A stretch of 64,000 nt of DNA from Marseilla massiliensis. GTDB taxonomy: Bacteria; Bacteroidota; Bacteroidia; Bacteroidales; Bacteroidaceae. A model generated the notes under the pieces. It was not told the DNA's origin. It did not search any database and worked only from the letters and a program-made list of their open reading frames with translations. Every line of letters starts with the position of its first letter. Positions within the stretch are counted from its first letter, which is position 1. The DNA is taken from the NCBI RefSeq assembly GCF_016899955.1, contig NZ_JACJJL010000020.1:18602-82601 (forward strand), given 5' to 3'. Shown here one piece after another: positions 7,308 to 16,931 of this stretch. Both the position numbers and the translations under genes were made by a program.

Positions 7308-9506
7308 CTACTGGGGGTTGTCAATGCCATAGATGCGCTTTACGAGCATTATTTCCTTGTATGATATTTCGTCGCCCAGGGCCTCCCTGATGTCTGCCGT
7401 GCGAGTGTTGTCGGGGTGCATCCTGGCGTAGTTGCGAATGGTGTCTATGTGCTCTTGTGTCACCAGCTGGTCGATGGGCAACCGGTCTTCGGTCACATAT
7501 TGAGCCAGGTGGCCAAACACAGTGTCGGTGGTCAGGTGACGCTCGGCCGCAATCTGCTCCACAGTCATGCCTGCGGTAAACATGGCGTGGGTCACCTCGC
7601 GTGTCGACAGTTTGGGCGCCTTTGGCCCGGCTTTGCCTTTGGTTGCGGCCGCGCCCTTGGGGCGTGCCGTTTTTGTCGCCGTCTCTGCAGGTTCGTCGCC
7701 CAGCACTATGGCCGCCTTGCGGCGCAGGTAGTCGTTGGTAGTGAACTCCGTGTCGGCCCGGCCTTCATAGTCGAGCAGCCTCGACTTCAGCGACAGCTCG
7801 TCGGCAAGCGTGGCCCGGCGGTCGTCAAACTGTTTCCTCACCGTCTTGTTGCCGGTCTCCACGCGCGTCTTGGCCAGCAAGGCGGCGAGCGGCTTGAGCT
7901 GCCCGGCAAAGTAGGCAGCCGCCTTGTGCACACGCTCTTGCAGCAGGCTGCTGCCTGCCGAGGGCTCTTTGGCGAGTATGGCCCGGTATTGCGCCCCGAA
8001 CTTTTCGGCCACCCCGGCCATCACCGCCACCGACTGTTGCGCCCGGGTGTATTCGGTTAGCAGCGCGTGGCATCTGTTGTAGAAATGCTCAGAGAGCGTT
8101 CGCGTCATCTGCTCTACGGCCTGCGCCAGCGCTCCGAAGCCAAACAGCTCGTCGAGCGTCTGCGCCACATATTCGCGCTGCAGCGCGTTCAGCGTCTGCG
8201 GGGTGGGGCGGTTGGCTTCGGCGCAGCTGATGAACGTGTCGACGGTGGCGTCGCTTATCACTGCCTCGCGGCTTAGCGGGGCGTCGAGCACCAGGCCCTC
8301 GAGCGACTTGCACCGGCTCAGCGCCACATAGGTCTGGCCGTGGGCAAACGAGCGCGAGGCGTCGATGATGGCATGCTCAAACGTCAGTCCCTGGCTCTTG
8401 TGTATGGTGATGGCCCATGCCAGGCGCAGCGGGTATTGGCGGAACACGCCCTCCACAGCCTCGGTTATCTCTTTTGTGCTTTCGTCGAGGGTGTAGCGCG
8501 TGTTCTCCCATTCGGCCGGCTCCAGTTCGATGACCTCGCCCGAGTCGCGGCTTCTCACCCTCAGGCAGTCGTCTTCGGCGCACACCACGGTGCCTATCAT
8601 GCCGTTGTAGTACGAGTGGTCGGGCGCGTTCTTTATAAACATCACCTGTGCGCCTTCTTTTATGGTGAGCCGTTCGTCGGCCGGATAGCTGTTTTCGGGA
8701 AACGTGCCCTCGACGGTGGCCCGGTAGGTCACGGCCTGGCCCGGCAGTAGGGCCAGCTCGCGGTCGTTGACGGCCTGCGCCTGGTAGTTGTGGGTGGTCA
8801 GCCTGATGTAGTCGCTGTCGGGCGGCGGCACGAAGCCGGGCACGCACCGGCGGTTGAGCTCGGCCAGCGTCGACTCGTCGGCGCGGTTCTCCCTGATTTT
8901 GTTGAGCAGCGCCAGAAACCGCGAGTCCTGCTGCCTGTACACCTTCTGCAGCTCAATAGTCTGGCAGGGGGCCATGGCCAGGGCCTTGCTCGAAAAGAAG
9001 TAAGGCGTGTCGTAGTATTGCTTCATCATCTCCCATTCGTCGTCTTTCACCACCGGGGCCAGCTGCTGCAGGTCGCCAATGAGCAGCAGCTGCACGCCGC
9101 CGAAGGGTCGGTCGTGGCGTCGGTAGCGGCGCATGACAGAGTCGACGGCGTCGAGCAGGTCGGCGCGCACCATGCTTATCTCGTCGATCACGAGCAGGTC
9201 GAGCGTGCGCAGTATGTTGCGTTTCACCTTGCCAAACTGGTAGCGGCGCTTCTCTTTTGCCCCGAATGACGCTCCGGGCACGTAGGGCGACAGCGGTAGC
9301 TGGAAGAACGAGTGGATGGTTGAGCCCCCGGCGTTGATGGCGGCAATGCCCGTTGGCGCCAGCACCACCATGCGCTTGGGCGACTGCCGGCGCAGTTCGC
9401 GCAGGAATGTGGTCTTTCCCGTTCCGGCCTTGCCGGTTAGAAACACGTTGGCTCCGGTGTTCTCAACCAGTTGCCATGCCATGTCAAGTTCTTCGTTCTT
9501 TTCCAT
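7308..9506 (-). CDS. PIF1/RecD2-like superfamily 1 DNA helicase
   Basis: ATP-dependent 5'-3' DNA helicase of the PIF1 group. Walker A is GKAGTGKTT (25-33), motif Ia is APTGIAA and Walker B is VIDEIS with Asp108-Glu109. The IGDLQQLAPV motif III and, further on, TIHKSQGLTFEHAI and YVALSRC (motifs V/VI) are all present, so the motor looks intact. After about residue 430 comes a helical region, then a Lys/Ala/Pro linker (ATKTARPKGAAATKGKAG). A C-terminal winged-helix type domain (about 640-732, MTVEQIAAERHLTTDTVFGHL) resembles the HTH_40 domain found at the end of Bacteroidetes helicases of this kind. It leads an apparent two-gene unit with the hydrolase. A full promoter sits at 9740-9771. Role: replication or recombination repair, by family. 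Confidence 0.93.
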   Translation of the reverse strand: MEKNEELDMAWQLVENTGANVFLTGKAGTGKTTFLRELRRQSPKRMVVLAPTGIAAINAGGSTIHSFFQLPLSPYVPGASFGAKEKRRYQFGKVKRNILRTLDLLVIDEISMVRADLLDAVDSVMRRYRRHDRPFGGVQLLLIGDLQQLAPVVKDDEWEMMKQYYDTPYFFSSKALAMAPCQTIELQKVYRQQDSRFLALLNKIRENRADESTLAELNRRCVPGFVPPPDSDYIRLTTHNYQAQAVNDRELALLPGQAVTYRATVEGTFPENSYPADERLTIKEGAQVMFIKNAPDHSYYNGMIGTVVCAEDDCLRVRSRDSGEVIELEPAEWENTRYTLDESTKEITEAVEGVFRQYPLRLAWAITIHKSQGLTFEHAIIDASRSFAHGQTYVALSRCKSLEGLVLDAPLSREAVISDATVDTFISCAEANRPTPQTLNALQREYVAQTLDELFGFGALAQAVEQMTRTLSEHFYNRCHALLTEYTRAQQSVAVMAGVAEKFGAQYRAILAKEPSAGSSLLQERVHKAAAYFAGQLKPLAALLAKTRVETGNKTVRKQFDDRRATLADELSLKSRLLDYEGRADTEFTTNDYLRRKAAIVLGDEPAETATKTARPKGAAATKGKAGPKAPKLSTREVTHAMFTAGMTVEQIAAERHLTTDTVFGHLAQYVTEDRLPIDQLVTQEHIDTIRNYARMHPDNTRTADIREALGDEISYKEIMLVKRIYGIDNPQ

Positions 9507-9739
9507 TCGTCGTTTGTGTTTGTGTCTTTTTTTCAGGTTTCGCTTGCGCCATGCCCACCGCGGCGCCTCGGCTTCAGGCCTCGGTTGGTGGCATCCATGC
9601 CTCTGACATGCTGTGCCGAGCCAAGAGGGTGGTGGGCCATCGTCAGGCTTGATAGGCTGATTCCCGCGCTATCCCAAGGCAATGCAAGCGAGCATGATGC
9701 AAGTTAGCTTGCACATCACCGGGCGCAGCTTGCCTTATG

Positions 9740-9771
9740 CAAAGGTATAACAAAAATGCAAGACAGCCAAA
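9740..9771 (-). promoter_or_regulatory. Promoter of the helicase-hydrolase unit
   Basis: On the minus strand, TTTG (9771-9768) is followed after 20 bp by TACCTTTG (9747-9740), a good match to the Bacteroidetes -33/-7 consensus. The implied start near 9735 gives a leader of about 230 nt before the helicase ATG at 9506. Confidence 0.6.
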
Positions 9772-9960
9772 CGGCCGGCTCCTATTTTGACTTTGGTGCA
9801 CGGTGGCGCGTTGCCCCGCTGGCAGGTTGCCCGCGGTCGTGGCACATTGGCATGGGTGCCGCAGCCCGGTTTTGGTAATGATATTTCGCAACGGCGCCAG
9901 GCTTCCGTATTCCACTGACCCACAGGATATTGCCATAGAGGCCGTCCGACCAGTCAAAAA

Positions 9961-10009
9961 GTGCCGTTTCGCGTTGCAAGACGGTGCATCTTGCAGTGCG
10001 AAACGGCAC
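9961..10009. repeat. Long palindromic hairpin (21-bp arms)
   Basis: The arms at 9961-9981 and 9989-10009 pair at 19 of 21 positions around a 7-base loop (CGGTGCA). The arms begin GTGCCGTTTCGC and end GCGAAACGGCAC. It lies in a gene-free stretch more than 300 bp from the mscL stop and about 190 bp upstream of the helicase promoter. It has no T-run and looks like a REP-type palindrome rather than a terminator. Confidence 0.65.
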
Positions 10010-10328
10010 ATATTGCCCGCCCGTTGTGGGCCGTTGGCCTTGCCGGAGCGCAATTGTAATAAATTATTTTCTTGCCCTTTGGTTGCCGGGATGCCACTGG
10101 CATTCAGCATCCGTTGGCTTTGGCATCCGAAGACACACATATTTTATATATCAATAGGCTGTTGTTGCCATGGCAGGGTGGCCTTGTGGCTCTGCCTGCC
10201 CGGCCGCATCCACGGCCAAGGCAGCCCGCCGCTTAGTGCAATGGCGGGCAATGCCCGTCTGCCAACGGGCGCATCGGCCTCGGCAATCAATCGCTCACGG
10301 CCCCATGGCGCGGCCCCCGGCCGCCGGC

Positions 10329-10748
10329 TCAGCGGTCTTTCTGTTTGAGCAGGTCGCGTATCTCGGCCAGCAGCTTCTCTTCTGCCGGTGGGGCAGGCGG
10401 CGCAGCCGGGGCGGCCTGTTTCTTGCGCGACAGCTTGTTGATGCCCTTGACAAGCATGAACACACATAGCGCGATGATGGTGAAGTCGATCATCGTCTGT
10501 ATGAAGTTGCCATAGTTGATGGTGGCCGGAGCTGTGGTCTCCGGCCCGATTGCCATTGCAGGCAGCGTCAGTTTCAGTTCTGTGAAGTTAACTCCCCCGA
10601 TGAGCCAGCCTATCGGCGGCATTATTATGTCGTTGACAATAGACGTGACTATTTTGCCGAAGGCGCCTCCGATGATGACACCCACTGCCATGTCCACGGC
10701 GTTGCCCTTTACTGCAAACTCGCGGAACTCTCTCATAAATTTACTCAT
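10329..10748 (-). CDS. mscL: Large-conductance mechanosensitive channel
   Basis: Inner-membrane pentameric channel that opens on hypo-osmotic shock. The N-terminal amphipathic helix ([16 protein letters not shown]) and the first membrane helix with the family signature [17 protein letters not shown] are unmistakable. The periplasmic loop covers about 50-80, and the second helix is [19 protein letters not shown]. The cytoplasmic end has a proline/alanine linker ([10 protein letters not shown]) and a final helix [15 protein letters not shown]. The length of 139 is normal. It is transcribed divergently from gap; a minus-strand -7 box lies at 10790-10797. Confidence 0.97.
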   Translation of the reverse strand: MSKFMREFREFAVKGNAVDMAVGVIIGGAFGKIVTSIVNDIIMPPIGWLIGGVNFTELKLTLPAMAIGPETTAPATINYGNFIQTMIDFTIIALCVFMLVKGINKLSRKKQAAPAAPPAPPAEEKLLAEIRDLLKQKDR

Positions 10749-10789
10749 GCTTATTTACTTTTTATATTATTTAATACGGAATGGTGCTG

Positions 10790-10797
10790 CAAATATA
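10790..10797 (-). promoter_or_regulatory. -7 box for mscL
   Basis: The minus strand reads TATATTTG (TAnnTTTG type), giving a leader of about 37 nt. It is separated by only 12 bp from the -7 box of the divergent gap promoter, so the two promoters overlap. Confidence 0.5.
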
Positions 10798-10809
10798 GAA
10801 AATATTTAG

Positions 10810-10817
10810 TAACTTTG
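10810..10817 (+). promoter_or_regulatory. -7 box for gap
   Basis: TAACTTTG, a match to TAnnTTTG. No TTTG stands at the usual upstream distance. The implied leader to the gap ATG is about 130 nt, long enough to carry regulation, though I see no named riboswitch in it. Confidence 0.5.
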
Positions 10818-10927
10818 CGGGCGAAAAAAGAAGAAAAGGCTGGTCGGTATGTCGCTTTTGGTGTTCATTGCTCAGTTGTGGGCGTTACCGGCACGGCTTG
10901 AAAAGAAAGTAAACAGGATATTTTTGA

Positions 10928-11962
<1,035 letters not shown>

Positions 11963-11990
11963 TCATTTTCAATGATTTGACGATAAAATA

Positions 11991-12023
11991 AAGCCGCCCG
12001 GCATTGCCGGACGGCTTTTTTTT
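11991..12023 (+). terminator. Rho-independent terminator of gap
   Basis: The stem AGCCG-CCCGGC / GCCGG-ACGGCT around a short ATT loop is followed at once by a run of eight T. It lies 28 bp after the gap stop and just before the miaA promoter, whose -7 box starts 3 bp after the T-run. Confidence 0.9.
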
Positions 12024-12025
12024 AG

Positions 12026-12033
12026 TACTTTTG
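12026..12033 (+). promoter_or_regulatory. -7 box for miaA, very close to the ATG
   Basis: TACTTTTG matches TAnnTTTG. It ends only 8 bp before the miaA ATG at 12042, so the transcript would start at or within about 3 nt of the start codon: a leaderless or nearly leaderless mRNA. Confidence 0.6.
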
Positions 12034-12041
12034 CGGCAACT

Positions 12042-12962
12042 ATGGCAAAGATGATAACCATAATAGGCCCTACGGCTTGCGGCAAGACGGCTGTGGCCAC
12101 GCAGCTGGCCGTGAGGGTGGGCGGCGAGGTGATAAGCGCCGACTCGCGGCAAGTGTACCGCCGGATGGACATCGGCACGGGCAAAGACCTGGCCGACTAT
12201 GAGGTTGGCGGGCGGCACGTGCCTTACCATCTGATTGACATCGCCGAGCCGGGAACGAAGTACAACCTCTTCCAATACCAGCACGACTTCCTCAAGGCAT
12301 ACGAAAGCATCCTGGCCCGGGGCGCACAGCCCATACTGTGCGGCGGCACCGGGCTTTACGTAGAGGCCGTGCTGCGGGGCTACCGGCTCGCGGCAGTGCC
12401 CGAGAACAAGGAGCTAAGGGAGCGCCTCGAAGGCAAGTCGCTGGCTGAACTGACTGAAATGCTGGCCGGGCTGAAGCGGCGCAACGGCTCGGTGATGCAC
12501 AACACCACCGACGTGGACACGGCAAAGAGGGCCATAAGGGCCATAGAGATAGAGACATTCAACGGCGAAAACCCTACGGCCGGGGCCGAACTGCCGCCAA
12601 TAGACTCGCTCATAGTCGGGCTGGACATCGGCAGGGAGGAGCGCAGGCGCAGGATAACAGAGCGGCTCAGGCAGAGGCTGGACAACGGTATGGTAGACGA
12701 GGTTAGGTCACTGCTCGAAAGCGGGGTGGCTGCCGACGACCTTATATATTATGGCCTTGAGTATAAGTATGTCACGGAATATGCCATCGGCCGCATAGGC
12801 TACGACGAGATGTTTGCGCAGCTCGAGATAGCCATACACCAGTTTGCCAAGAGGCAGATGACGTGGTTTCGCGGAATGGAGCGCCGCGGGCTGCACATAC
12901 ACTGGATAGACGCCATGAGGCCTGTGGCCGAAAAGGTTGACGAGATTATTAGGATGATGTAA
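12042..12962 (+). CDS. miaA: tRNA dimethylallyltransferase
   Basis: Transfers a dimethylallyl group to N6 of A37 in tRNAs that read UNN codons. The P-loop IIGPTACGKTA (about 7-17), the catalytic SADSRQVYRRMDIGTGK and the CGGTGLYVEA motif are all present. The C-terminal half has the helical tRNA-binding insert and ends with the typical Q-F-A-K-R-Q-M-T-W-F-R motif. Length 306 is normal. ATG 12042 is the only start compatible with the promoter just upstream. The gene ends 70 bp before the lipid kinase, which may share its transcript. Confidence 0.96.
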   Translation: MAKMITIIGPTACGKTAVATQLAVRVGGEVISADSRQVYRRMDIGTGKDLADYEVGGRHVPYHLIDIAEPGTKYNLFQYQHDFLKAYESILARGAQPILCGGTGLYVEAVLRGYRLAAVPENKELRERLEGKSLAELTEMLAGLKRRNGSVMHNTTDVDTAKRAIRAIEIETFNGENPTAGAELPPIDSLIVGLDIGREERRRRITERLRQRLDNGMVDEVRSLLESGVAADDLIYYGLEYKYVTEYAIGRIGYDEMFAQLEIAIHQFAKRQMTWFRGMERRGLHIHWIDAMRPVAEKVDEIIRMM

Positions 12963-13032
12963 CGGCATGCGCGGACAGTGGCGGCCATGACCGCTGGGTG
13001 GCCCGCGCGGCGACAAAAGTAGAAGGTAGACA

Positions 13033-13974
13033 ATGGACAACAATATCAACGACAGCCGCTGGGGAGTGCTCTACTGCCCCAAGGGAGGGCTGGGCAAGGG
13101 GGCTGCCCAGTGGAAGAAGATACAGCGAGTGCTCGATGAGCGCGGCGTTGAATACGATTTCGTGCAGAGCGAAAACACCGATAGCGTGGAGCGGCTCACA
13201 CGAATGCTGATCAACAACGGATACAAGACTATAATCATAGTCGGCGGCGACTCGGCCCTCAACGATGCCGTCAACTGCCTCATGGAGGCCGGGCGCGAGG
13301 TGAGGGAGAGCGTTGTGCTGGGGGTGATACCCAACGGGCTGATAAATGACTTCGCACGTTTCTGGAACTTCAAGGAGAGCGATGTGGCACAGACCGTGGA
13401 CTGGTTGATGAAGCGGCGCGTGAGAAAGATAGACCTCGGATGCATCAGGTATACCAACAAGAAAGGCGAAAACTGCCACAGGTATTTCCTCAACTGCGTC
13501 AACATCGGGCTTATTGCCGACATGATGAACCTTAGAAGGCAGACCCACCGGCTGTTCGGTTCGCAGACACTTTCGTTTGTAGTGTCTTTCGTGCTGATGC
13601 TGTTCCACCGGCTGGAATACTTCATGGACATAAAGATAAATGCCGACGAGGTGAAGCGGAAGGTGATGACGGTGTGCATAGGCAATGCCTATGGATACGG
13701 GCAGACGCCCAATGCCGTGCCTTACAACGGACTGCTCGACGTGTCGGTGGTTTACCATCCGGAGGTGACACAGCTCATAGCCGGCATCTGGCTGCTGCTC
13801 ACGGGGCGCTTCCTCAATCACAGGAGCGTGCACCCTTACCGCACGCGGGAGGTCGAGATTGTAGAGACGCGGCGCGCGATGGTTGGCATCGACGGGCGGA
13901 TGATGAGCACCCCGGTGGGCTCCTACAAGGTCAGCGTGGAGCAGGAGGTGGTAAACTTCCTCATACCCGAATGA
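13033..13974 (+). CDS. Diacylglycerol kinase-family lipid kinase
   Basis: ATP-dependent lipid kinase of the DagK/YegS/sphingosine-kinase fold, cytosolic or membrane-associated. The N-terminal P-K-G-G-L-G-K-G loop and the nucleotide-binding motif GGDSALND (71-78, in place of the usual GGDGT-x-N) are clear. They are followed by GVIPNGLINDFAR, a variant of the G-T-x-N-D-x-A-R motif. The C-terminal beta domain contains GNAYGYGQTPNAVPYNGLLD and VGIDGRM. The actual lipid is not determined by sequence. It follows miaA by 70 bp and converges with the Crp/Fnr gene (37 bp between the stops). Confidence 0.88.
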   Translation: MDNNINDSRWGVLYCPKGGLGKGAAQWKKIQRVLDERGVEYDFVQSENTDSVERLTRMLINNGYKTIIIVGGDSALNDAVNCLMEAGREVRESVVLGVIPNGLINDFARFWNFKESDVAQTVDWLMKRRVRKIDLGCIRYTNKKGENCHRYFLNCVNIGLIADMMNLRRQTHRLFGSQTLSFVVSFVLMLFHRLEYFMDIKINADEVKRKVMTVCIGNAYGYGQTPNAVPYNGLLDVSVVYHPEVTQLIAGIWLLLTGRFLNHRSVHPYRTREVEIVETRRAMVGIDGRMMSTPVGSYKVSVEQEVVNFLIPE

Positions 13975-14011
13975 ACAGGCGGTGGCAGGCAGCCATTGTG
14001 GATGGGCGGCG

Positions 14012-14719
14012 TCAGCCACCGTTCTCAGAGATGAGGCAGAGCCTGTGTTCGTCGATTATCTTTATTTTCCTGCCGTCGGTAATGATGATGTTCTCTGAGG
14101 CGAGCGAGGAGAGTATGCGTATGGCGTTGCTCGTGGTCATGTTCGACATGTTGGCCAACTCTTCGCGGCTGAGGTAAATGCTCAGTGTCGAGCCGTCGTC
14201 TTCATAGCCATACTTGTTCTTTAGTATGATGAGCGATTCGGCCAGCCTCCCGCGCATGTGCTTCTGGGTCAGGTTGACCGTCAGCGCATCGGCTTCGCCA
14301 AGCATCTTGCACAGCTGGCGGATGAAGAAAACAGCCAGTTCGTTGTTTTCTTCAATTATGCTCCTGATGACGTTGATGGGTATCATGCATACCGTCGACG
14401 CCTCGAAGGCCGACGCCGATGTCTTGTAGTTCTCGTTTACAAACGCGGCACGGTAGCTGAAAATGCCCATCTGCTCAATGACGCGGATGATTTGTGTGCG
14501 CCCGCCTACACCGTTCATGTATACTTTTATCTTGCCTTTGAGCAGGCACATGAGGTAAGTGGGCTGCTCGTTCTGTTTGTAGATGGTCTCATTCTTCTCG
14601 AATAAGTGCACCTTGATATTGTCAACGAGGTATTTTCGTTGATCTGGCGTAAGTGGCTCCCATAGCACAGTCATTGACTCCGCAATCTTCTCCTTGTCGA
14701 AATCCTCTTTTACAATCAT
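14012..14719 (-). CDS. Crp/Fnr-family transcriptional regulator
   Basis: A 235-residue DNA-binding regulator. The N-terminal cyclic-nucleotide-binding type beta-roll covers about 25-145 (IYKQNEQPTYLMCLLKGKIK) and a long dimerisation helix follows. The C-terminal winged helix (about 165-225) has SREELANMSNMTTSNAIRIL as recognition region. No Cys cluster for an Fe-S centre is seen at the N-terminus, so it is not a classical FNR, and the effector is unknown. It points away from the glycogen operon that starts at 14961, and their promoters share the 14720-14960 gap. It could therefore control that operon, but this is only suggested by position. Confidence 0.9.
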   Translation of the reverse strand: MIVKEDFDKEKIAESMTVLWEPLTPDQRKYLVDNIKVHLFEKNETIYKQNEQPTYLMCLLKGKIKVYMNGVGGRTQIIRVIEQMGIFSYRAAFVNENYKTSASAFEASTVCMIPINVIRSIIEENNELAVFFIRQLCKMLGEADALTVNLTQKHMRGRLAESLIILKNKYGYEDDGSTLSIYLSREELANMSNMTTSNAIRILSSLASENIIITDGRKIKIIDEHRLCLISENGG

Positions 14720-14747
14720 TATCCTGGCATACCATTTTTTGCTGCTG

Positions 14748-14755
14748 CAAAATTA
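14748..14755 (-). promoter_or_regulatory. -7 box for the Crp/Fnr regulator
   Basis: The minus strand reads TAATTTTG (TAnnTTTG), giving a leader of about 22 nt. It lies in the 241-bp gap shared with the divergent glycogen operon promoter. Confidence 0.5.
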
Positions 14756-14848
14756 CAACATTTTGATTTAATATGTGTTTCGGCCAACTGTGAATTGTAT
14801 ACTGTAGGACAAAAATACTCTATTTTTATCAAAAAAATCGATTTTTTC

Positions 14849-14879
14849 TTTGCCGTGACGGTAAAAATGGCTAACTTTG
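14849..14879 (+). promoter_or_regulatory. Promoter of the glycogen operon
   Basis: TTTG (14849-14852), 19 bp, then TAACTTTG (14872-14879): the textbook Bacteroidetes promoter. It overlaps an in-frame TTG at 14877, which therefore cannot be the translation start and supports ATG 14961. The leader is about 75 nt. Confidence 0.75.
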
Positions 14880-14960
14880 AAAGTGATTAGTGGCGCTGTC
14901 CGGCCACCGGTGGCGCTGCTATGGATACTAATGATAATTAAAAACCTTAATACATGGACT

Positions 14961-16913
14961 ATGAGTTATTTACGATTTGAAAAAACTGTAATGACTAACC
15001 TGGAGGAGTCTCTCCGCAAAGAGCTGCTACGGACGAATCGCTCGGGAGCATATTCGTGCTCTACCATCGTGGACTGCAATACGCGGAAGTATCACGGGTT
15101 GCTTGTCGTTCCGGTGCCAGAGCTGGATGATGACAACCATGTGCTTCTTTCATCTTTGGATGCCACGGTGATGCAACACGGCGCAGAGTTCAACCTCGGC
15201 CTCCATAAGTATCAAGGCAACAACTACAGTCCGACAGGGCATAAGTACATCCGTGAGTTCTACTGCGATAAAGTGCCAACCACGGTCTACCGAGTCGGAG
15301 GGGTGTTGCTGAAGAAGGAGGTTGTGTTCCAGCATTACGAGGACCGCATCCTTATCCGTTATACGTTGCTTGATGCGCATTCGGAGACGACATTGCGCTT
15401 CCGCCCGTTCCTGGCTTTCCGCAGCGTGCGGCAGTTTACGCACGAGAACTCTGTGGCCAGCCGCGAATACCACGAGGTGGACAATGGCATACGTACCTGC
15501 ATGTATGCCGGTTATCCGGACCTGTACATGCAGTTCAGCAAGAAAAACGAGTTTGTGTTCTGCCCCGACTGGTATCGTGGTGTGGAGTATACCAAGGAGC
15601 AAGAGCGCGGCTACGCCTCGAATGAAGACCTCTACGTGCCAGGTTACTTCGAGATGAACATCAAGAAAGGCGAGAGCATTGTGTTCTCCGGATCGACTTC
15701 ACCCATACATACCAGCGGGCTGAAGTCGTTGTTCGAAAAAGAGGTGGAGGAGCGCACGCCGCGCGACAACTTCTTCCATTGCCTGGTCAATGCCGCACAT
15801 CAGTTCCACAAGAGGGAGAAAGACGGCAAAGACCGATACATCCTGGCCGGCTACCCGTGGTTCAAGTGTCGCGCACGCGATACGTTCATATCGTTGCCCG
15901 GGCTCACCCTTGCCATCGACGAGCAGGATTATTTCGAGATGGTGATGAAGACCGCAGAGCGTGGCCTGTGCGAGTTTATGGACGGCAAACCGCTCTCCGT
16001 GAGCATATATGAGATAGACCAGCCCGACGTGCTGCTCTGGGCTGTGTGGTCGATACAGCAGTACGCCAAGCAGGTGGGCAACGCCAAGTGCTGGCAGATG
16101 TACGGCAAGCTGCTCAAGAAGATTGTCGATTACATCATAGGCAACAAGCACCCGAACCTCAGGCTCGACGACAACGGGCTCGTTTACAGTGACGGCAGAG
16201 AGAAGCCGGTGACATGGATGAACTCCACTGCCAACGGTCGTCCGGTGGTGCCACGCACGGGTTACATCGTTGAGTTCAATGCCCTGTGGTTCAATGCGCT
16301 TAAGTTCTGTGCCGTCATGGCTTCAGAGTGTGGTGAGCAAGATGCTGCACAGAGGTTGGAAGCACGGGCGGAACTGTGCCGCAAGTCGTTCGTCGACACC
16401 TTCCTCAACGAATATGGCTATCTGTTGGATTATGTCGATGGAGGCAACATGGATTGGAGTGTCAGGCCAAACATGATATTTGCTGTGGCGCTCGACTTCT
16501 CGCCGTTGTCCCTTGACCAGAAGAAGAGCGTGCTTGACATGTGCACACGCGAACTGCTGACGCCGAAGGGGCTGCGCTCTCTGTCGCCCAAGAGCGGCGG
16601 ATACAACCCGATGTATGTCGGCCCACAGGCACAGCGCGACTATGCTTACCATCAGGGTACGGCATGGCCATGGCTCGGAGGATTTTACATGGAGGCCAGC
16701 CTGAAGCTGTACAAGCGCACGCGTCTCAGTTTCATCGAGCGCCAGATGGTTGGCTATGAGGATGAGATGAACTACCATACACTGGGCACCATATCCGAGT
16801 TGTTCGATGGAAACCCGCCTTTCCATGGCCGTGGCGGAATGTCGTTCGCCATGAACGTGGCCGAGATACTGCGCACATTGAAGTTATTGGAGAATTATAC
16901 CTATCAGAAATAA
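14961..16913 (+). CDS. Glycogen debranching enzyme (amylo-alpha-1,6-glucosidase type)
   Basis: Hydrolyses alpha-1,6 branch points of glycogen or related glucans in the cytosol. The protein (650 residues from ATG 14961) begins SYLRFEKTVMTNLEESLRKE. It has an N-terminal GDE_N domain (about 15-240, with NRSGAYSCSTIVDCNTRKYHGLLV) and a C-terminal (alpha/alpha)6 glucosidase domain (about 280-645) with YPWFKCRARDTFISLPG and PKSGGYNPMYVGPQAQRDYAYHQGTAWPWL. There is no signal peptide. The longer frame from TTG 14877 is excluded because it starts inside the promoter. It is first in a three-gene operon: 18 bp to the glycosyltransferase, then GH57, a set often found together in Bacteroidetes. Confidence 0.93.
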   Translation: MSYLRFEKTVMTNLEESLRKELLRTNRSGAYSCSTIVDCNTRKYHGLLVVPVPELDDDNHVLLSSLDATVMQHGAEFNLGLHKYQGNNYSPTGHKYIREFYCDKVPTTVYRVGGVLLKKEVVFQHYEDRILIRYTLLDAHSETTLRFRPFLAFRSVRQFTHENSVASREYHEVDNGIRTCMYAGYPDLYMQFSKKNEFVFCPDWYRGVEYTKEQERGYASNEDLYVPGYFEMNIKKGESIVFSGSTSPIHTSGLKSLFEKEVEERTPRDNFFHCLVNAAHQFHKREKDGKDRYILAGYPWFKCRARDTFISLPGLTLAIDEQDYFEMVMKTAERGLCEFMDGKPLSVSIYEIDQPDVLLWAVWSIQQYAKQVGNAKCWQMYGKLLKKIVDYIIGNKHPNLRLDDNGLVYSDGREKPVTWMNSTANGRPVVPRTGYIVEFNALWFNALKFCAVMASECGEQDAAQRLEARAELCRKSFVDTFLNEYGYLLDYVDGGNMDWSVRPNMIFAVALDFSPLSLDQKKSVLDMCTRELLTPKGLRSLSPKSGGYNPMYVGPQAQRDYAYHQGTAWPWLGGFYMEASLKLYKRTRLSFIERQMVGYEDEMNYHTLGTISELFDGNPPFHGRGGMSFAMNVAEILRTLKLLENYTYQK

Positions 16914-16931
16914 CAGGGGAGAGCTAAGACT

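Larger units (their letters stand above)
9507..10328. other. Intergenic region: promoter and palindrome, no gene
   Basis: About 820 bp between the helicase start and the mscL stop. It holds the helicase promoter (9740-9771) and the 49-bp palindrome at 9961. A 165-codon minus-strand frame (9643-10140) reads straight through both the palindrome and the promoter, resembles nothing and is rejected. Confidence 0.55.

Noticed and set aside
7274..7330. Upstream Met for the alpha/beta hydrolase
   Set aside because: It overlaps the helicase stop and puts polar residues before a clear signal peptide; Met at 7273 is preferred.
9643..10140. 165-codon minus-strand frame in the helicase-mscL gap
   Set aside because: Reads through a long palindrome and over a good promoter; no family resemblance.
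14877..14960. TTG start extending the debranching enzyme by 28 residues
   Set aside because: The TTG is the last three bases of the -7 promoter box TAACTTTG, so it is upstream of the transcript; ATG 14961 gives the normal N-terminus.
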